A program made the translations under genes and the position numbers. From assembly GCA_027364935.1 (NCBI GenBank), contig DAHXOK010000005.1:1-53259 (forward strand): DNA of 53,259 bases. The letters run 5' to 3'. The DNA comes from Vulcanimicrobiota bacterium (GTDB lineage Bacteria; Vulcanimicrobiota; Vulcanimicrobiia; Vulcanimicrobiales; Vulcanimicrobiaceae). The notes below the pieces were generated by a model. It was not told the DNA's origin, searched no databases, and saw only the letters and a list, made by a program, of their open reading frames with translations. Below, piece by piece: positions 29,101 through 38,433 of the stretch. Within the stretch, counting starts at the first letter, position 1. Each line of letters starts with the position of its first letter.

Positions 29101-29413
29101 CGATGCCATCGCCTACCAGCGTCACATTCTTCCGACCTACTTGGGGCCGCCCACGCAGGCGCAGCAAGAACTCATCGACGCCTACGGCCGTCAGTCGCTG
29201 GCGATGGCCGCACGCACGCACGCGCTCTTTACGAGCGCTCTTGCCGCCGTCAACGTGCGGCTCGCGCGCGCGAAGCTCGCGCCGCTTCGCGCGGCGGTGC
29301 TATCGCCTAGACGTCCCGCTGCTCTTCGACGAGCACGCGCTCGATTGCCGCCTCGATGCGCTCGAGTCCGGCACCACCCGCTTGAAAGTGCCTCAGCTCG
29401 TGGCTGCGATTGA
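26154..29413 (+). CDS. VPS10/sortilin-type BNR-repeat lipoprotein (glycosyl-hydrolase-like propeller)
   Basis: Lipobox GCLAAC; repeated YLGHSSGGLYKSTDGGATF, GLYRTADGGKTWQRV, LYRSDDGGARW motifs. C-terminal about 35 aa overlap the convergent gene. Confidence 0.88.
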
Positions 29414-29771
29414 ACACGTAGAACGCGGGGACGAACGCGTTTTGGAAACCACCGACGATTGCATGTTCGTTGTCGATCGCGCACGGTTGAGTGAGATGCA
29501 TGTTTTCGGCTGCGTCGTGGCGCACCGCGTCGACGTCGAGCTCTTCGGGCGAACGCGGCTGATGAACCGCGACGAACGCAACGCCTCGCGAAACGAACGT
29601 TTCGCGTAAGGCCGCCACGCGCTCGGCGACGTCGTGGCAGAGATAGCACGAGATCGACCAGAAGAACACGACGACCGGGCGCCCGGCGAGCTCCTCGACA
29701 GACGGCTCGCCGTTCACCCAAGCGGTAGCCCCCTCTAGCGAAGGAAGAGGGCTACGCATGCGCATCGGCAT
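29307..29771 (-). CDS. Thioredoxin-fold redoxin protein
   Basis: VVVFFWSISCYLCHDVAERVAALRETF (CxxC) plus FVPAFYVFNRSHELRHFQAG; start uncertain. Confidence 0.75.
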   Translation of the reverse strand: MPMRMRSPLPSLEGATAWVNGEPSVEELAGRPVVVFFWSISCYLCHDVAERVAALRETFVSRGVAFVAVHQPRSPEELDVDAVRHDAAENMHLTQPCAIDNEHAIVGGFQNAFVPAFYVFNRSHELRHFQAGGAGLERIEAAIERVLVEEQRDV

Positions 29772-29776
29772 CGGCC

Positions 29777-30331
29777 TTATCCGACTTTGAGCAGCGCCTG
29801 GCCGGGCTTCCATTCCGCCGGACACAGGCCGCCGGCTTGCAGTGCCTGCAAGACGCGCAACGTCTCCTCGACGCTGCGTCCGACGTTGTCGGCGGTCACG
29901 ACCGCGTACCGAAGAACGCCGTCGGGATCGATGATGAAGAGCCCGCGCTGCGCCGCACCGCTGCTCTCGTCGAGCACGCCGTACGCGCGCGCGACCTCTT
30001 TGGTGAAATCGGCGACGAGCGGGTACTTCGTTCCCGCGATGCCGTTCTTGTCGCGCGGCGTGTTCAGCCACGCCCAGTGACTGTGGACCGAGTCGGTCGA
30101 ACAGCCGAGAACCTCGGCGTCGAGCTCCTTGATCTCGTCGTACCGGTCCGAGAGCGCCGTGATCTCGGTTGGGCAGACAAACGTGAAATCCAAAGGATAG
30201 AAAAAGAAGATCAGCCATTTGCCCCGGTAGTCAGAGAGCGCGATCTCCTTCCCGAGGTTCCTTGCGCTCGTTGCGTCCTTCGTGCTCTGCAATCTGAAAT
30301 CGGGAGCCGGTTTTCCGACCTGAGCCAACAT
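29777..30331 (-). CDS. 2-Cys peroxiredoxin (AhpC/TSA family)
   Basis: FYPLDFTFVCPTEITALSDRYDE peroxidatic Cys, GLCPAEWKPGQ resolving Cys. Confidence 0.96.
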   Translation of the reverse strand: MLAQVGKPAPDFRLQSTKDATSARNLGKEIALSDYRGKWLIFFFYPLDFTFVCPTEITALSDRYDEIKELDAEVLGCSTDSVHSHWAWLNTPRDKNGIAGTKYPLVADFTKEVARAYGVLDESSGAAQRGLFIIDPDGVLRYAVVTADNVGRSVEETLRVLQALQAGGLCPAEWKPGQALLKVG

Positions 30332-30435
30332 CGTCTACGCCTTTCTCCGCCGCCTGCACGCCGGACCCCCACTCTAGCGCCCGGCGTCCTAAATGAAAAT
30401 GACTTTCATCTAAGCGCTTCAGCCAGGGGATTCGC

Positions 30436-31896
30436 GTGCAGCGCCCCCTAACCGTTGCCCGTATGGAGTCGGACGCGCTCGAGAGCGTTTCGCGCGAGAA
30501 AGCCGCACACGACCAGCAGCCGCCGCAGGCGCTCGTCGCGTTCATGTCGCGCGATTGGATCGCGCGGCCCGTCGAGCGCGTTGCGCATCCGCAGCTCGCG
30601 CGCTTTCTCGAGCGCCGCGCGGCGCTATCGCGCGCGTTCCCCGGCATCTATCTGCTGTTGCCGGCCGGCTGCGAGCGCGTACGCGCCAACGACACGTATT
30701 TTCGTTTTCGTCCGTCGAGTGAGTTTGCGTACTTCATGGGCGCCGGCGAACCCGACGCGTTGCTCGTCTTCGAGCCGGAGGGCGCCGGTCATCGCACGCA
30801 TCTCTTCGTGCCGGAGCACAATCGCGGAACCGCGGCGGGATTCAGCGACCGCGCGCGAGGCGAGCTCTGGGTCGGGCGCAATCGCGGCGTCGAGGAGAGC
30901 CGCACTTTTTACGGCGTCGATCGCTGCGAGCCGTTGGGTGCGATGGAACGCTATATCGAGACGTTGCGCTCGAAAGATCATCCGGTGCGCGTGCTGCGCG
31001 GATCCAACGCCGAGGTCGACGCGCGCTTCGAGCGGCGCGACGCCGACGCGGCATTCGCGACCCACCTCAGCGAGATGCGTCTTCGCAAGGACGACTACGA
31101 AGTCGCCGAGTTGCGCAACGCCGTGGAGATCACGAAGCGAGCCTTCGAAGACGTGATCCGCAGCCTCCCGACGATGAAAACTGAGCGCGAGGTCGAGGCG
31201 GCGTTCTGGAGCCGGGCGCGCATCGAGGCGAACGACGTCGGCTATCTCACCATCGCAGCGGCAGGTGCTCATGCCTGCACGCTGCATTGGACCCGCAACG
31301 ACGGACCGCTCGAGCCAGGGAGCTTGCTCCTGCTCGACGCCGGCGTAGAGTGCGATTCGCTCTACACGGCCGACGTGACGCGCAGCCTTCCCATCGGCGG
31401 GCGGTTCTCACCAGAGCAACGCACCGTGTACGATCTCGTCTTCGACGCACAGAAGGCGGCCATGGAAGCGTGCGTCGCGGGGAGCGATTTTCTGGAGCCG
31501 AACCGTCGCGCGATGCGCGTGTTGACCGAGGGGCTCATCGAGTTGAAGGTGCTGCGCTGCTCGCTCGACGAGGCGCTCGATCCGGAGAAGCAATACCATC
31601 GGCGTTACACGCTGCACAACGTGAGCCACATGCTCGGCCTCGACGTTCACGACTGCGCGCGGGCGCGCTCAGAGCAGTACAAATACGGAAGACTCGAGCC
31701 CGGCACGGTGCTCACCGTCGAGCCAGGGCTCTACCTCCAGCCGGACGACGCAACCGTTCCCGAGGCGCTGCGCGGCATCGGGGTGCGCATCGAAGACGAC
31801 GTGGTCGTCACGAACGGCGCGCCTGAGAATCTCTCCGCCATCCTTCCGTCAAGCGCCGCAGGCGTCGAGGGATGGATGCGGCAGCTGCGGTCTTAG
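30436..31896 (+). CDS. pepP: Xaa-Pro aminopeptidase (M24B)
   Basis: LLLDAGVECDSLYTADVTRSLPIGG, HNVSHMLGLDVHD, LTVEPGLYL, GIGVRIEDDVVVT metal-binding motifs. Confidence 0.93.
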   Translation: MQRPLTVARMESDALESVSREKAAHDQQPPQALVAFMSRDWIARPVERVAHPQLARFLERRAALSRAFPGIYLLLPAGCERVRANDTYFRFRPSSEFAYFMGAGEPDALLVFEPEGAGHRTHLFVPEHNRGTAAGFSDRARGELWVGRNRGVEESRTFYGVDRCEPLGAMERYIETLRSKDHPVRVLRGSNAEVDARFERRDADAAFATHLSEMRLRKDDYEVAELRNAVEITKRAFEDVIRSLPTMKTEREVEAAFWSRARIEANDVGYLTIAAAGAHACTLHWTRNDGPLEPGSLLLLDAGVECDSLYTADVTRSLPIGGRFSPEQRTVYDLVFDAQKAAMEACVAGSDFLEPNRRAMRVLTEGLIELKVLRCSLDEALDPEKQYHRRYTLHNVSHMLGLDVHDCARARSEQYKYGRLEPGTVLTVEPGLYLQPDDATVPEALRGIGVRIEDDVVVTNGAPENLSAILPSSAAGVEGWMRQLRS

Positions 31897-31925
31897 GGAA
31901 GCTCTGGGCCGTCGTCGGTGGGGAA

Positions 31926-32198
31926 CTATCCCGTCGTCTTCGGCGTCGAGCCTCCCTGGAGCGCCGGCCACTCGCCGAACGCCAGGATAAGGATGCAGAT
32001 CAACGGCCCCACGGCAGGTACTAGGTTGAGCAGTGCTAAGGCCCCGCTGAATCCAGCCTTCGTGAAGATGCGCCAGTAGAACCAGATGAACAGCGCGGTG
32101 ATGGCCAATAAGAACACAAGCCAAACGATGAAGAAGGTCCCCGCCATCGCAGCCGCTGCTGCGCCGGCGTTACCGAGGTCTTGAGAGTTGTTGTCCAT
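31926..32198 (-). CDS. Small membrane protein
   Basis: 90 aa, two to three TM helices (FFIVWLVFLLAITALFIWFYW; LNLVPAVGPLICILIL). Confidence 0.7.
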   Translation of the reverse strand: MDNNSQDLGNAGAAAAAMAGTFFIVWLVFLLAITALFIWFYWRIFTKAGFSGALALLNLVPAVGPLICILILAFGEWPALQGGSTPKTTG

Positions 32199-32274
32199 TC
32201 GGCGACCGTTCGCTTGCCTTGGGAGGCCTCCCTCCGCGGAGCGTTTCGATTCGGAGGTTTGTGCTAAACGACGT

Positions 32275-32851
32275 TATGTATCGCATAGAGGACGGCGACG
32301 CGTTGCTGGTGGTCGATCCCCAGAACGACTTCCTGCCCGGCGGCAGTTTGGCCGTGCCGGACGGTAATCGCATCTTCGAGCCGATCAATCGGCTGATGCC
32401 GCTCTTCCGTTACGTCGCGGCTTCGCGCGACTGGCATCCGCACGAACATGCATTCTTCCAGGCGTACGGCGGGCCGTGGCCTTTCCACTGTCTTGCCGGA
32501 ACGCCGGGGGCCCAGTTCTCACCGCTGCTGCATGCCGGCGAGATTGACGAGATCGTCAGCAAGGGCACCGACCCGAACACCGACGGGTACAGCGCCTTCG
32601 CCGGAACCTCGCTCCCGGATCGTCTGCACGCGCACGGCATTCGGCGGCTCTTCATCGCAGGCATCGCTACGGATTACTGCGTGAAGTGCACGGCGCTCGA
32701 CGCACGCGCAGCCGGCTTCGACGTCGTCGTCATCAGCGACGCAATCGCCGCTATCAACGCGAACCCGGGTGACGAAGAGCGCGCAATCGCCGAGATGCGC
32801 GCGTGCGGCGCCGAATTCGTGGATTCGCATCACGTGATCGCGGGCGTCTAG
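32275..32851 (+). CDS. pncA: Nicotinamidase / isochorismatase-family hydrolase
   Basis: LLVVDPQNDFLPGGSLAVP (Asp), DWHPHEHAFF metal site, VSKGTDPNTDGYSAF (Lys), IAGIATDYCVKCTALDA (Cys); start inferred. Confidence 0.93.
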
Positions 32852-32856
32852 GAGCG

Positions 32857-34236
32857 ATGAGCCAGGAGCGCGTCTATAGGAATCAAGTCCTCGAGATCGA
32901 GCCGACCGGCATCGAGCGCGTCGGCGACGATCAGCGCCACGGGAACCCGCGCCATCTCTTCGGCGTGTGGTTTTCCGCGAACGCCGAGATCGCGACCTGG
33001 ATGGTCGGCCTCATCATCACCGCGTCGTACGGCACCGATCTGCGCAGCGCCGCGGCGGGCATTCTCCTTGGGAATCTCGCCGGGTTTGCCGTCCTCGGCG
33101 CACTCGCGACGATGGGGCCGCGATTCGGCGTGCCGCAAATGGTGGCAGGGCGCCTCGCATTCGGGCGCGGCGGCAACGTCGCTCCCGCAACGCTCAGCTT
33201 TCTCGCCGGCGTGGGATGGTTCGCGATCAACACGGTTTTTGGCGCGTACGCGTTGCAAACGATCGCGGGGTGGCCGTACCTCGTGGCGCTCGGCGTCATG
33301 CTGGCGCTGCAGATCGTCATCGCGGTGTACGGGTATAACTTCATCCACCTCTTCGAGCGCGCGAGCGTCGTCTTGCTCGCACTTGGCTTTCTGACGCTCG
33401 GCGTCGTGACGTTCTCGCACGTCCACTGGAACGCGCCGTTCAATCCGTTCGCGCCGGCGGCGGGAGGCGGAGCACTTGCGGGTTTCATCTTCGCGACCGC
33501 GCTCTCGTTCTCGTACGCGCTCGGGTGGGTTCCGTGCGCCTCCGATTACTCGCGCTACCTGCCCCGCACGACGAGCGCCCGCGCGGTGTGGTCGTACTCG
33601 TTTCTCGGCTGCGTCGTGTCGTGCGTCGTGCTCGAAATCATGGGCGCAGCCACGGCCACCGCCGTGGCGCACGGCTCCTCGCTAACGAACATGCTGCCGA
33701 CGCAGGCAGTCTTTGCGCTCCTGAGCTCCGGATGGGTCGCCAAGCTCGTGCTCTTCGCCATCGTACTAGGCACGTTGACGGCAAACTGCATGAACCTCTA
33801 CTCGGGAGCGCTTGCGGCGCTCGTAGCGTTCAACATTCGCGTGAAGCGCGCGGCCGCGGCCTTGGCCGTCGGCGTGCTCGGAGCGCTGCTCGCAACCGGC
33901 GGCGCCGTGTGGAGCGACACGGCAACCTACTACACGAACTTCTTGCTGCTGCTCTCGTATTGGGCGTCTCCTTGGGCCGCCGTCGTCCTCGTCGATCTCT
34001 GGATGCGCGGCAGCGCGCAGGCGGATCCCGAACGCGTGCCGAGCTGGCGGGCGGGCACCGTAGCTTGGATCGCAGGGCTCCTCGCCTCCGTGCCGTTTTG
34101 GAATCAAGCCTGGTACGTCGGGCCGATCGCGCACGCGTGTCCGCAGCTCGGGGACGTGTCGTACTACGTTGGGTTCGTCGTCGCCGGCGCGCTCACGGCG
34201 CTTCTGCGCCGGGCCGAGAAAGTCAAGTTTGCGTAA
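32857..34236 (+). CDS. NCS1-family permease (cytosine/purine/allantoin type)
   Basis: MSQERVYRN..NPRHLFGVWFSANAEIATWMVGL, GPRFGVPQMVAGRLAFGRGG, repeated TM helices. Confidence 0.9.
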   Translation: MSQERVYRNQVLEIEPTGIERVGDDQRHGNPRHLFGVWFSANAEIATWMVGLIITASYGTDLRSAAAGILLGNLAGFAVLGALATMGPRFGVPQMVAGRLAFGRGGNVAPATLSFLAGVGWFAINTVFGAYALQTIAGWPYLVALGVMLALQIVIAVYGYNFIHLFERASVVLLALGFLTLGVVTFSHVHWNAPFNPFAPAAGGGALAGFIFATALSFSYALGWVPCASDYSRYLPRTTSARAVWSYSFLGCVVSCVVLEIMGAATATAVAHGSSLTNMLPTQAVFALLSSGWVAKLVLFAIVLGTLTANCMNLYSGALAALVAFNIRVKRAAAALAVGVLGALLATGGAVWSDTATYYTNFLLLLSYWASPWAAVVLVDLWMRGSAQADPERVPSWRAGTVAWIAGLLASVPFWNQAWYVGPIAHACPQLGDVSYYVGFVVAGALTALLRRAEKVKFA

Positions 34237-34338
34237 AGCACGCGTTTGGATTGCTCCTAGGCTAAAGCTCGCCTAAGCAGCAGACGATGCTGTAAGCACG
34301 GATGCCTGCGAAGCAGGCGCCGATCGGTGGAGGTGAGG

Positions 34339-35787
34339 ATGCCGTCCTACGTTCTTCCGCGGAAGCGGCTTCTGGCATGGCTCGAGCGCCACGCTCAGAC
34401 GCCGTTGCGAGCGATCGTCGCCCCCACAGGCTTCGGGAAGAGCGTCCTGTTGTCCGAGTACGCCGCAACGCGTCCTGCGTGCTATTACGTCGCGGTCGGA
34501 CCGATGCGCCGGTTGACCGACCGGCTCGCGATGGTGCTGTGCGAGCGCCTCGGCATGTCGCCCGAATGCGGCCTCTCCGTCGATGCCGCCGTCGCAGCGC
34601 TCGGAGCGCTCCCTCCGTGCGAAATCGCCATCGATGAAATCCATGCGCTACGCCGCGAGGATCGCGAAGCGCTCGCGCAGATCGTCGCGCAGATGCCGGA
34701 GCACGTACGCATCGTGCTCGCCGGGCGCTCGCGCGAGAGCATCGCCGATCCGCGCCGCCTGCTCGACGGTGGCACCGCGTTGCTCGACGCATCGAGCTTA
34801 GCATTCACTCCCCACGAAATCGGCGAGCTCGCCGCCCTCGCCGCCGTCGAAGCGCAGAGCGCGCACGTAGCGCAGCTCGCGCGCGAGAGCGAAGGGTGGC
34901 CGCTCGTCGTCGCCGGTGCGATTCGTGCCGCAGCCGACGCCGGCCGGACGCTCGCCGACGCACTGCGCCAGTGGAATGCGCAACGGGGAATCTCGCTGCG
35001 CGAGATGGTGCTCGCAGATGCCGCCGCCTCCGATCTCGGCCCCTCGCTGATGCGCCTGTGCTCGTGCGAAGGACTCGTCACCGCCGACGACCTGAGCGCG
35101 CTCGAGCGCGCTGGTCTGTACGTCGTGCGTTCCGAGCACGGATACGCGCTCCTTCGCGCAGTCGCCGCCGCATTCAACCCGCACGGCGAAACGCCCGACC
35201 TTGCGACGCTGCCCGATGCGGCTCCAATGTTCGTTCGCTTCCTCGGCGAGTTCGAAGTGCGCATCGGCGGGCGTCGCGTCGACTGGGTCCGGCGCAAGGA
35301 CGCTATGCTCTTCAAGCATCTGCTCCTCGCACCGCTCGGCCGCGCCTCTCGTGCCGATCTGTGCGAGCTCTTCTGGCCCACGCACGACCGCCAACAGGCG
35401 GGGCAAAATCTGCGCACGACGTGCAGCAACATCCGCGCCGCGCTTCGCCGGTGCTTGCCCGAGTCGCGCATCCATCTCTACTTCCATTGCGAAGGCAACG
35501 ACGTCGTTCTCCGCACCGATCTCGCGCTCACCGACCTCGCTCGCTTCACCGCGCACGTGGCGGCGGCTCGCGAAGCGATGGCCGAGCAGCGTCTCGATCG
35601 CGCCGCCGAGGAGTACGAGGCCGCTCGCGCGCTCTATCACGGGCCGTTGATCCTCGATACGCCGACGGAGGCGAATACCACGATTGCCCGCGACATCGAC
35701 GAGAGCTTCAACGAAATCCAGCGTCACTTGACCGCGTTGCGCCGGCTACTCGTCAACGTCGTACCGCTGCGCGCCGTCGTCGCTTAG
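34339..35787 (+). CDS. SARP/BTAD-type transcriptional regulator with N-terminal MalT-like P-loop ATPase
   Basis: Walker A APTGFGKSVLL; C-terminal VRFLGEFEVRIGGRRVDWVRRKDAMLFKHLLLAPLGRASRADLCELFWP plus BTAD-like helices. Confidence 0.82.
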   Translation: MPSYVLPRKRLLAWLERHAQTPLRAIVAPTGFGKSVLLSEYAATRPACYYVAVGPMRRLTDRLAMVLCERLGMSPECGLSVDAAVAALGALPPCEIAIDEIHALRREDREALAQIVAQMPEHVRIVLAGRSRESIADPRRLLDGGTALLDASSLAFTPHEIGELAALAAVEAQSAHVAQLARESEGWPLVVAGAIRAAADAGRTLADALRQWNAQRGISLREMVLADAAASDLGPSLMRLCSCEGLVTADDLSALERAGLYVVRSEHGYALLRAVAAAFNPHGETPDLATLPDAAPMFVRFLGEFEVRIGGRRVDWVRRKDAMLFKHLLLAPLGRASRADLCELFWPTHDRQQAGQNLRTTCSNIRAALRRCLPESRIHLYFHCEGNDVVLRTDLALTDLARFTAHVAAAREAMAEQRLDRAAEEYEAARALYHGPLILDTPTEANTTIARDIDESFNEIQRHLTALRRLLVNVVPLRAVVA

Positions 35788-35796
35788 GACGAGCTC

Positions 35797-36114
35797 CTAG
35801 GCGACCGGAGTCACGACGTCGCCGGCGCGGATTCCCCGGCGCTCGATCGACCCCGCCGCGAGCTCCACGACGCGCGCCGCCCCGAGACACCCAACGAATG
35901 GACGCCACGGCGGCACGTTTGGGACGGCACGTACGACCCGATCGTCCGCGTCGAGGAAGACGACGTCGATCGGCACGCGCATGAAGAACGTATGAATGGA
36001 CGAGCACCGATCGAAGAGCATGCCTTCGTCGTCTCCGACGTGCGCGCGCCCGATCAAACCGAGCGTCCGCGCGACGACGCCCGAAGCGCGATCGACGGTA
36101 ACGCGCTTATCCAT
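35797..36114 (-). CDS. DUF192 family protein
   Basis: ARTLGLIGRAHVGDDEGMLFDRCSSIHTFFMRVPIDVVFLDADDRVVR. Confidence 0.9.
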   Translation of the reverse strand: MDKRVTVDRASGVVARTLGLIGRAHVGDDEGMLFDRCSSIHTFFMRVPIDVVFLDADDRVVRAVPNVPPWRPFVGCLGAARVVELAAGSIERRGIRAGDVVTPVA

Positions 36115-36715
36115 GGACGCTGAAGCCGAACGCTAGCAGCATCGCCACCACGATATACGGCGCGAACGCAATCGGCTGCGTGCCCTTGTTGCGTATCACC
36201 GATACGAGCGTCGCGGCGAAGCATGCCACGGCGAGCGCGAGCAGCGAGGTCTGCAAGCCGAGCGCCGCACCGGTGAGCATCGCGAGCTTCGCGTCGCCCC
36301 ACCCCATACCGCGTCCGCGCGAGAAGGTCGCCGCGAGCGCGAAGGCCGCGAAGACGACGAACGCTGAGATTGCAACCCACCACGTATGATGGAGGAGAAC
36401 GCCCAGCGCGATGATGCCGAGCGGAGCGAGCGTGAACGCGTCCGGCACGATACCGGTACGCGCGTCGCTGTACCATGCGCCAACGAGCGGAACGCCGAGC
36501 AACGCAATCGTGCCGAGCTGCGCGAGATTTCCGCCGCGTGCTGCGACGACGACGCCGAGCAGCGCGAAGAGCACGATCGGCACGGCGGGGTGCAGCCGTA
36601 CCGGCGCCGGACCGTCGTCGTGGCGCTGGATGCGCGCGCAGACGAAATCCGCCGCGATGACCCCGCACGTTGCGGCGCAGGCGTAGATGAAAGCCCAGGC
36701 GAGTATGGCGGCCAT
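36107..36715 (-). CDS. Prepilin peptidase (A24 family), copy 1
   Basis: Catalytic Asp motifs YSDARTGIVPDAFT and GMGWGDAKLA. Confidence 0.88.
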   Translation of the reverse strand: MAAILAWAFIYACAATCGVIAADFVCARIQRHDDGPAPVRLHPAVPIVLFALLGVVVAARGGNLAQLGTIALLGVPLVGAWYSDARTGIVPDAFTLAPLGIIALGVLLHHTWWVAISAFVVFAAFALAATFSRGRGMGWGDAKLAMLTGAALGLQTSLLALAVACFAATLVSVIRNKGTQPIAFAPYIVVAMLLAFGFSVHG

Positions 36716-37560
36716 TAGTGATAGATGTATCTCGCGAGAACGCCGCCGAAGATCATGATGAAGAGCGACGGCAGCATGAAGAGTGCCATCGGAAAGATCA
36801 GTTTGTTCGAAAGCGCTGCCGCCAGTTCTTCCGCGCGCATGATGCGCCGGTCGCGCGAGTCCGCCGCGAGCTCTTCGATGACGTGCGTGATCGACGCTCC
36901 GACGCGCTCGGATTGCACGAGCGCCGTAACGACGGTCGTCAAATCCGGCTCTCGTATGCGCGCCGCCATCGCGGTCAGCGCCTCGGCGCGCGAGCGTCCC
37001 AGCCGCACGTCTTGCAGCGCGGTGCGCATCTCGTCCCCGAGCGCTCCCTGCAAGCCCTCCGCTGCGACCGATATCGCGGCATTCAGCGCGACGCCGGCTT
37101 CGACGGTGCTCGAAAGCAGGTCGAGAAAGTCGGGCAGAGCGCGGCGGACCTCAATTTTTCTCCGATTGACCGAGCCCGCAAGCTCGCCGAACGGACGATA
37201 GAAGCCGAATCCTGCGAGCGCCGCCACGAGCAACAGCATGACCGTCGATGTTTGATGCAGCATCAGCATGGCCAAAAAGCCGATGCCGATACCGACCGCG
37301 CAATAGATGCCGGCACGCGCGAAGAGCTTCGCCGGCGTTACGTCGTACCAGCCCGCTTCTTGCAAGCGCACCTCGAGACGATCGCGCCGCTGTTCGTCGA
37401 GCAGACGCTGAAAGATCGTTCCCGATTCGTCGGCGCCGCCGATGCCCGCCGAGACGTTGATCGAGGCGAGACGCGCATTCACGTCGCTGTTCGAGCTCGT
37501 CACCGCGTACACGATGACGCCCACCGCGCCGACCACGAGCAAAATCAGCAGCGCGAGCAT
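36715..37560 (-). CDS. tadC: Tad pilus assembly membrane protein TadC (T2SS F-like)
   Basis: LPDFLDLLSSTVEAGVALNAAISVAAEGLQGALGDEM...RIMRAEELAAALSNKLIFPMALFMLPSLFIMIFG. Confidence 0.92.
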   Translation of the reverse strand: MLALLILLVVGAVGVIVYAVTSSNSDVNARLASINVSAGIGGADESGTIFQRLLDEQRRDRLEVRLQEAGWYDVTPAKLFARAGIYCAVGIGIGFLAMLMLHQTSTVMLLLVAALAGFGFYRPFGELAGSVNRRKIEVRRALPDFLDLLSSTVEAGVALNAAISVAAEGLQGALGDEMRTALQDVRLGRSRAEALTAMAARIREPDLTTVVTALVQSERVGASITHVIEELAADSRDRRIMRAEELAAALSNKLIFPMALFMLPSLFIMIFGGVLARYIYH

Positions 37561-38420
37561 TAGACGTCGAGCCTCGAGAGCTTGCCGAAGACGATCCAGC
37601 CTAAGGAGATCAATCCGACGACGACGCCCAAGCAGATCCGGCCGAGCAGCGTGTCGAGCAAGCCGGCGCGCATGTCGGGCTCGAAGGTTAGGATGAAAGC
37701 ACCGACGCCGATCGGGAGCGCCGAGATGATGTACTTCGTGAAGCGAGCCTCGGACGTCAGCGCGGCGATTTTGCGATTCAGTTTGCGGCGCTGCTTGATC
37801 GTTTCGGCCAAGTTTTCGAGTACTTTGCCGAGGTTGCCGCCGGTTTGGCTCTGGATCCGAATCGAGCGCGTCATCATCGCCAACTCGCTCGAGAACATGC
37901 GGTCGGAGAGCTGGTCGAGGGCGTCGTAGATGCTAACGCCGATTTGCGTCTGGCTCAACACCCGTGAGAATTCGATCCGCGCCGGATCCGGCATGTCGTT
38001 CACGACGGTAACGAGCGCTTGGCGCAGCCCGAGGCCGACGCGCAGCGCGCCCGTGATCAAGCGGAGCACGATCTCCAGTTGATTGTTGAACTGATTGAGA
38101 CGCCGCACTACCTTGAGGTTGACGTACCCTTTGACGCCCATGTACGCGACCATCGAAGTGCCGGCAAGCAAGAGTATCCCGACGATCGGCGACGGCTTGA
38201 CGAGAAACGCCAGGACGCCCCAGGGGATGATCGCCGAGGCGATCACCATGAGGGCGAGCTCTTCGGCCTTCATCGGAATTGCGGCGCGCTCGAGCAGCTT
38301 GCGGTACGGCTCCAGCCGTACGGCCACCCACGCGACAAGCCGATCCCAGAACGCGATGCAGCCGAGTGCGACCGCGCCCGCGACGCCGAAGAAGACGACG
38401 AACGGTGCGACGGAGCTCAT
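37560..38420 (-). CDS. tadB: Tad pilus assembly membrane protein TadB (T2SS F-like)
   Basis: LNQFNNQLEIVLRLITGALRVGLGLRQAL..RIQSQTGGNLGKVLENLAETIKQR. Confidence 0.92.
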   Translation of the reverse strand: MSSVAPFVVFFGVAGAVALGCIAFWDRLVAWVAVRLEPYRKLLERAAIPMKAEELALMVIASAIIPWGVLAFLVKPSPIVGILLLAGTSMVAYMGVKGYVNLKVVRRLNQFNNQLEIVLRLITGALRVGLGLRQALVTVVNDMPDPARIEFSRVLSQTQIGVSIYDALDQLSDRMFSSELAMMTRSIRIQSQTGGNLGKVLENLAETIKQRRKLNRKIAALTSEARFTKYIISALPIGVGAFILTFEPDMRAGLLDTLLGRICLGVVVGLISLGWIVFGKLSRLDV

Positions 38421-38433
38421 GCAAGCATCTCCG

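Noticed and set aside
32275-32851. Nicotinamidase as a partner of the TIR NADase
   Set aside because: About 16 kb away, on the opposite strand, and paired with its own transporter; metabolic link is only circumstantial.
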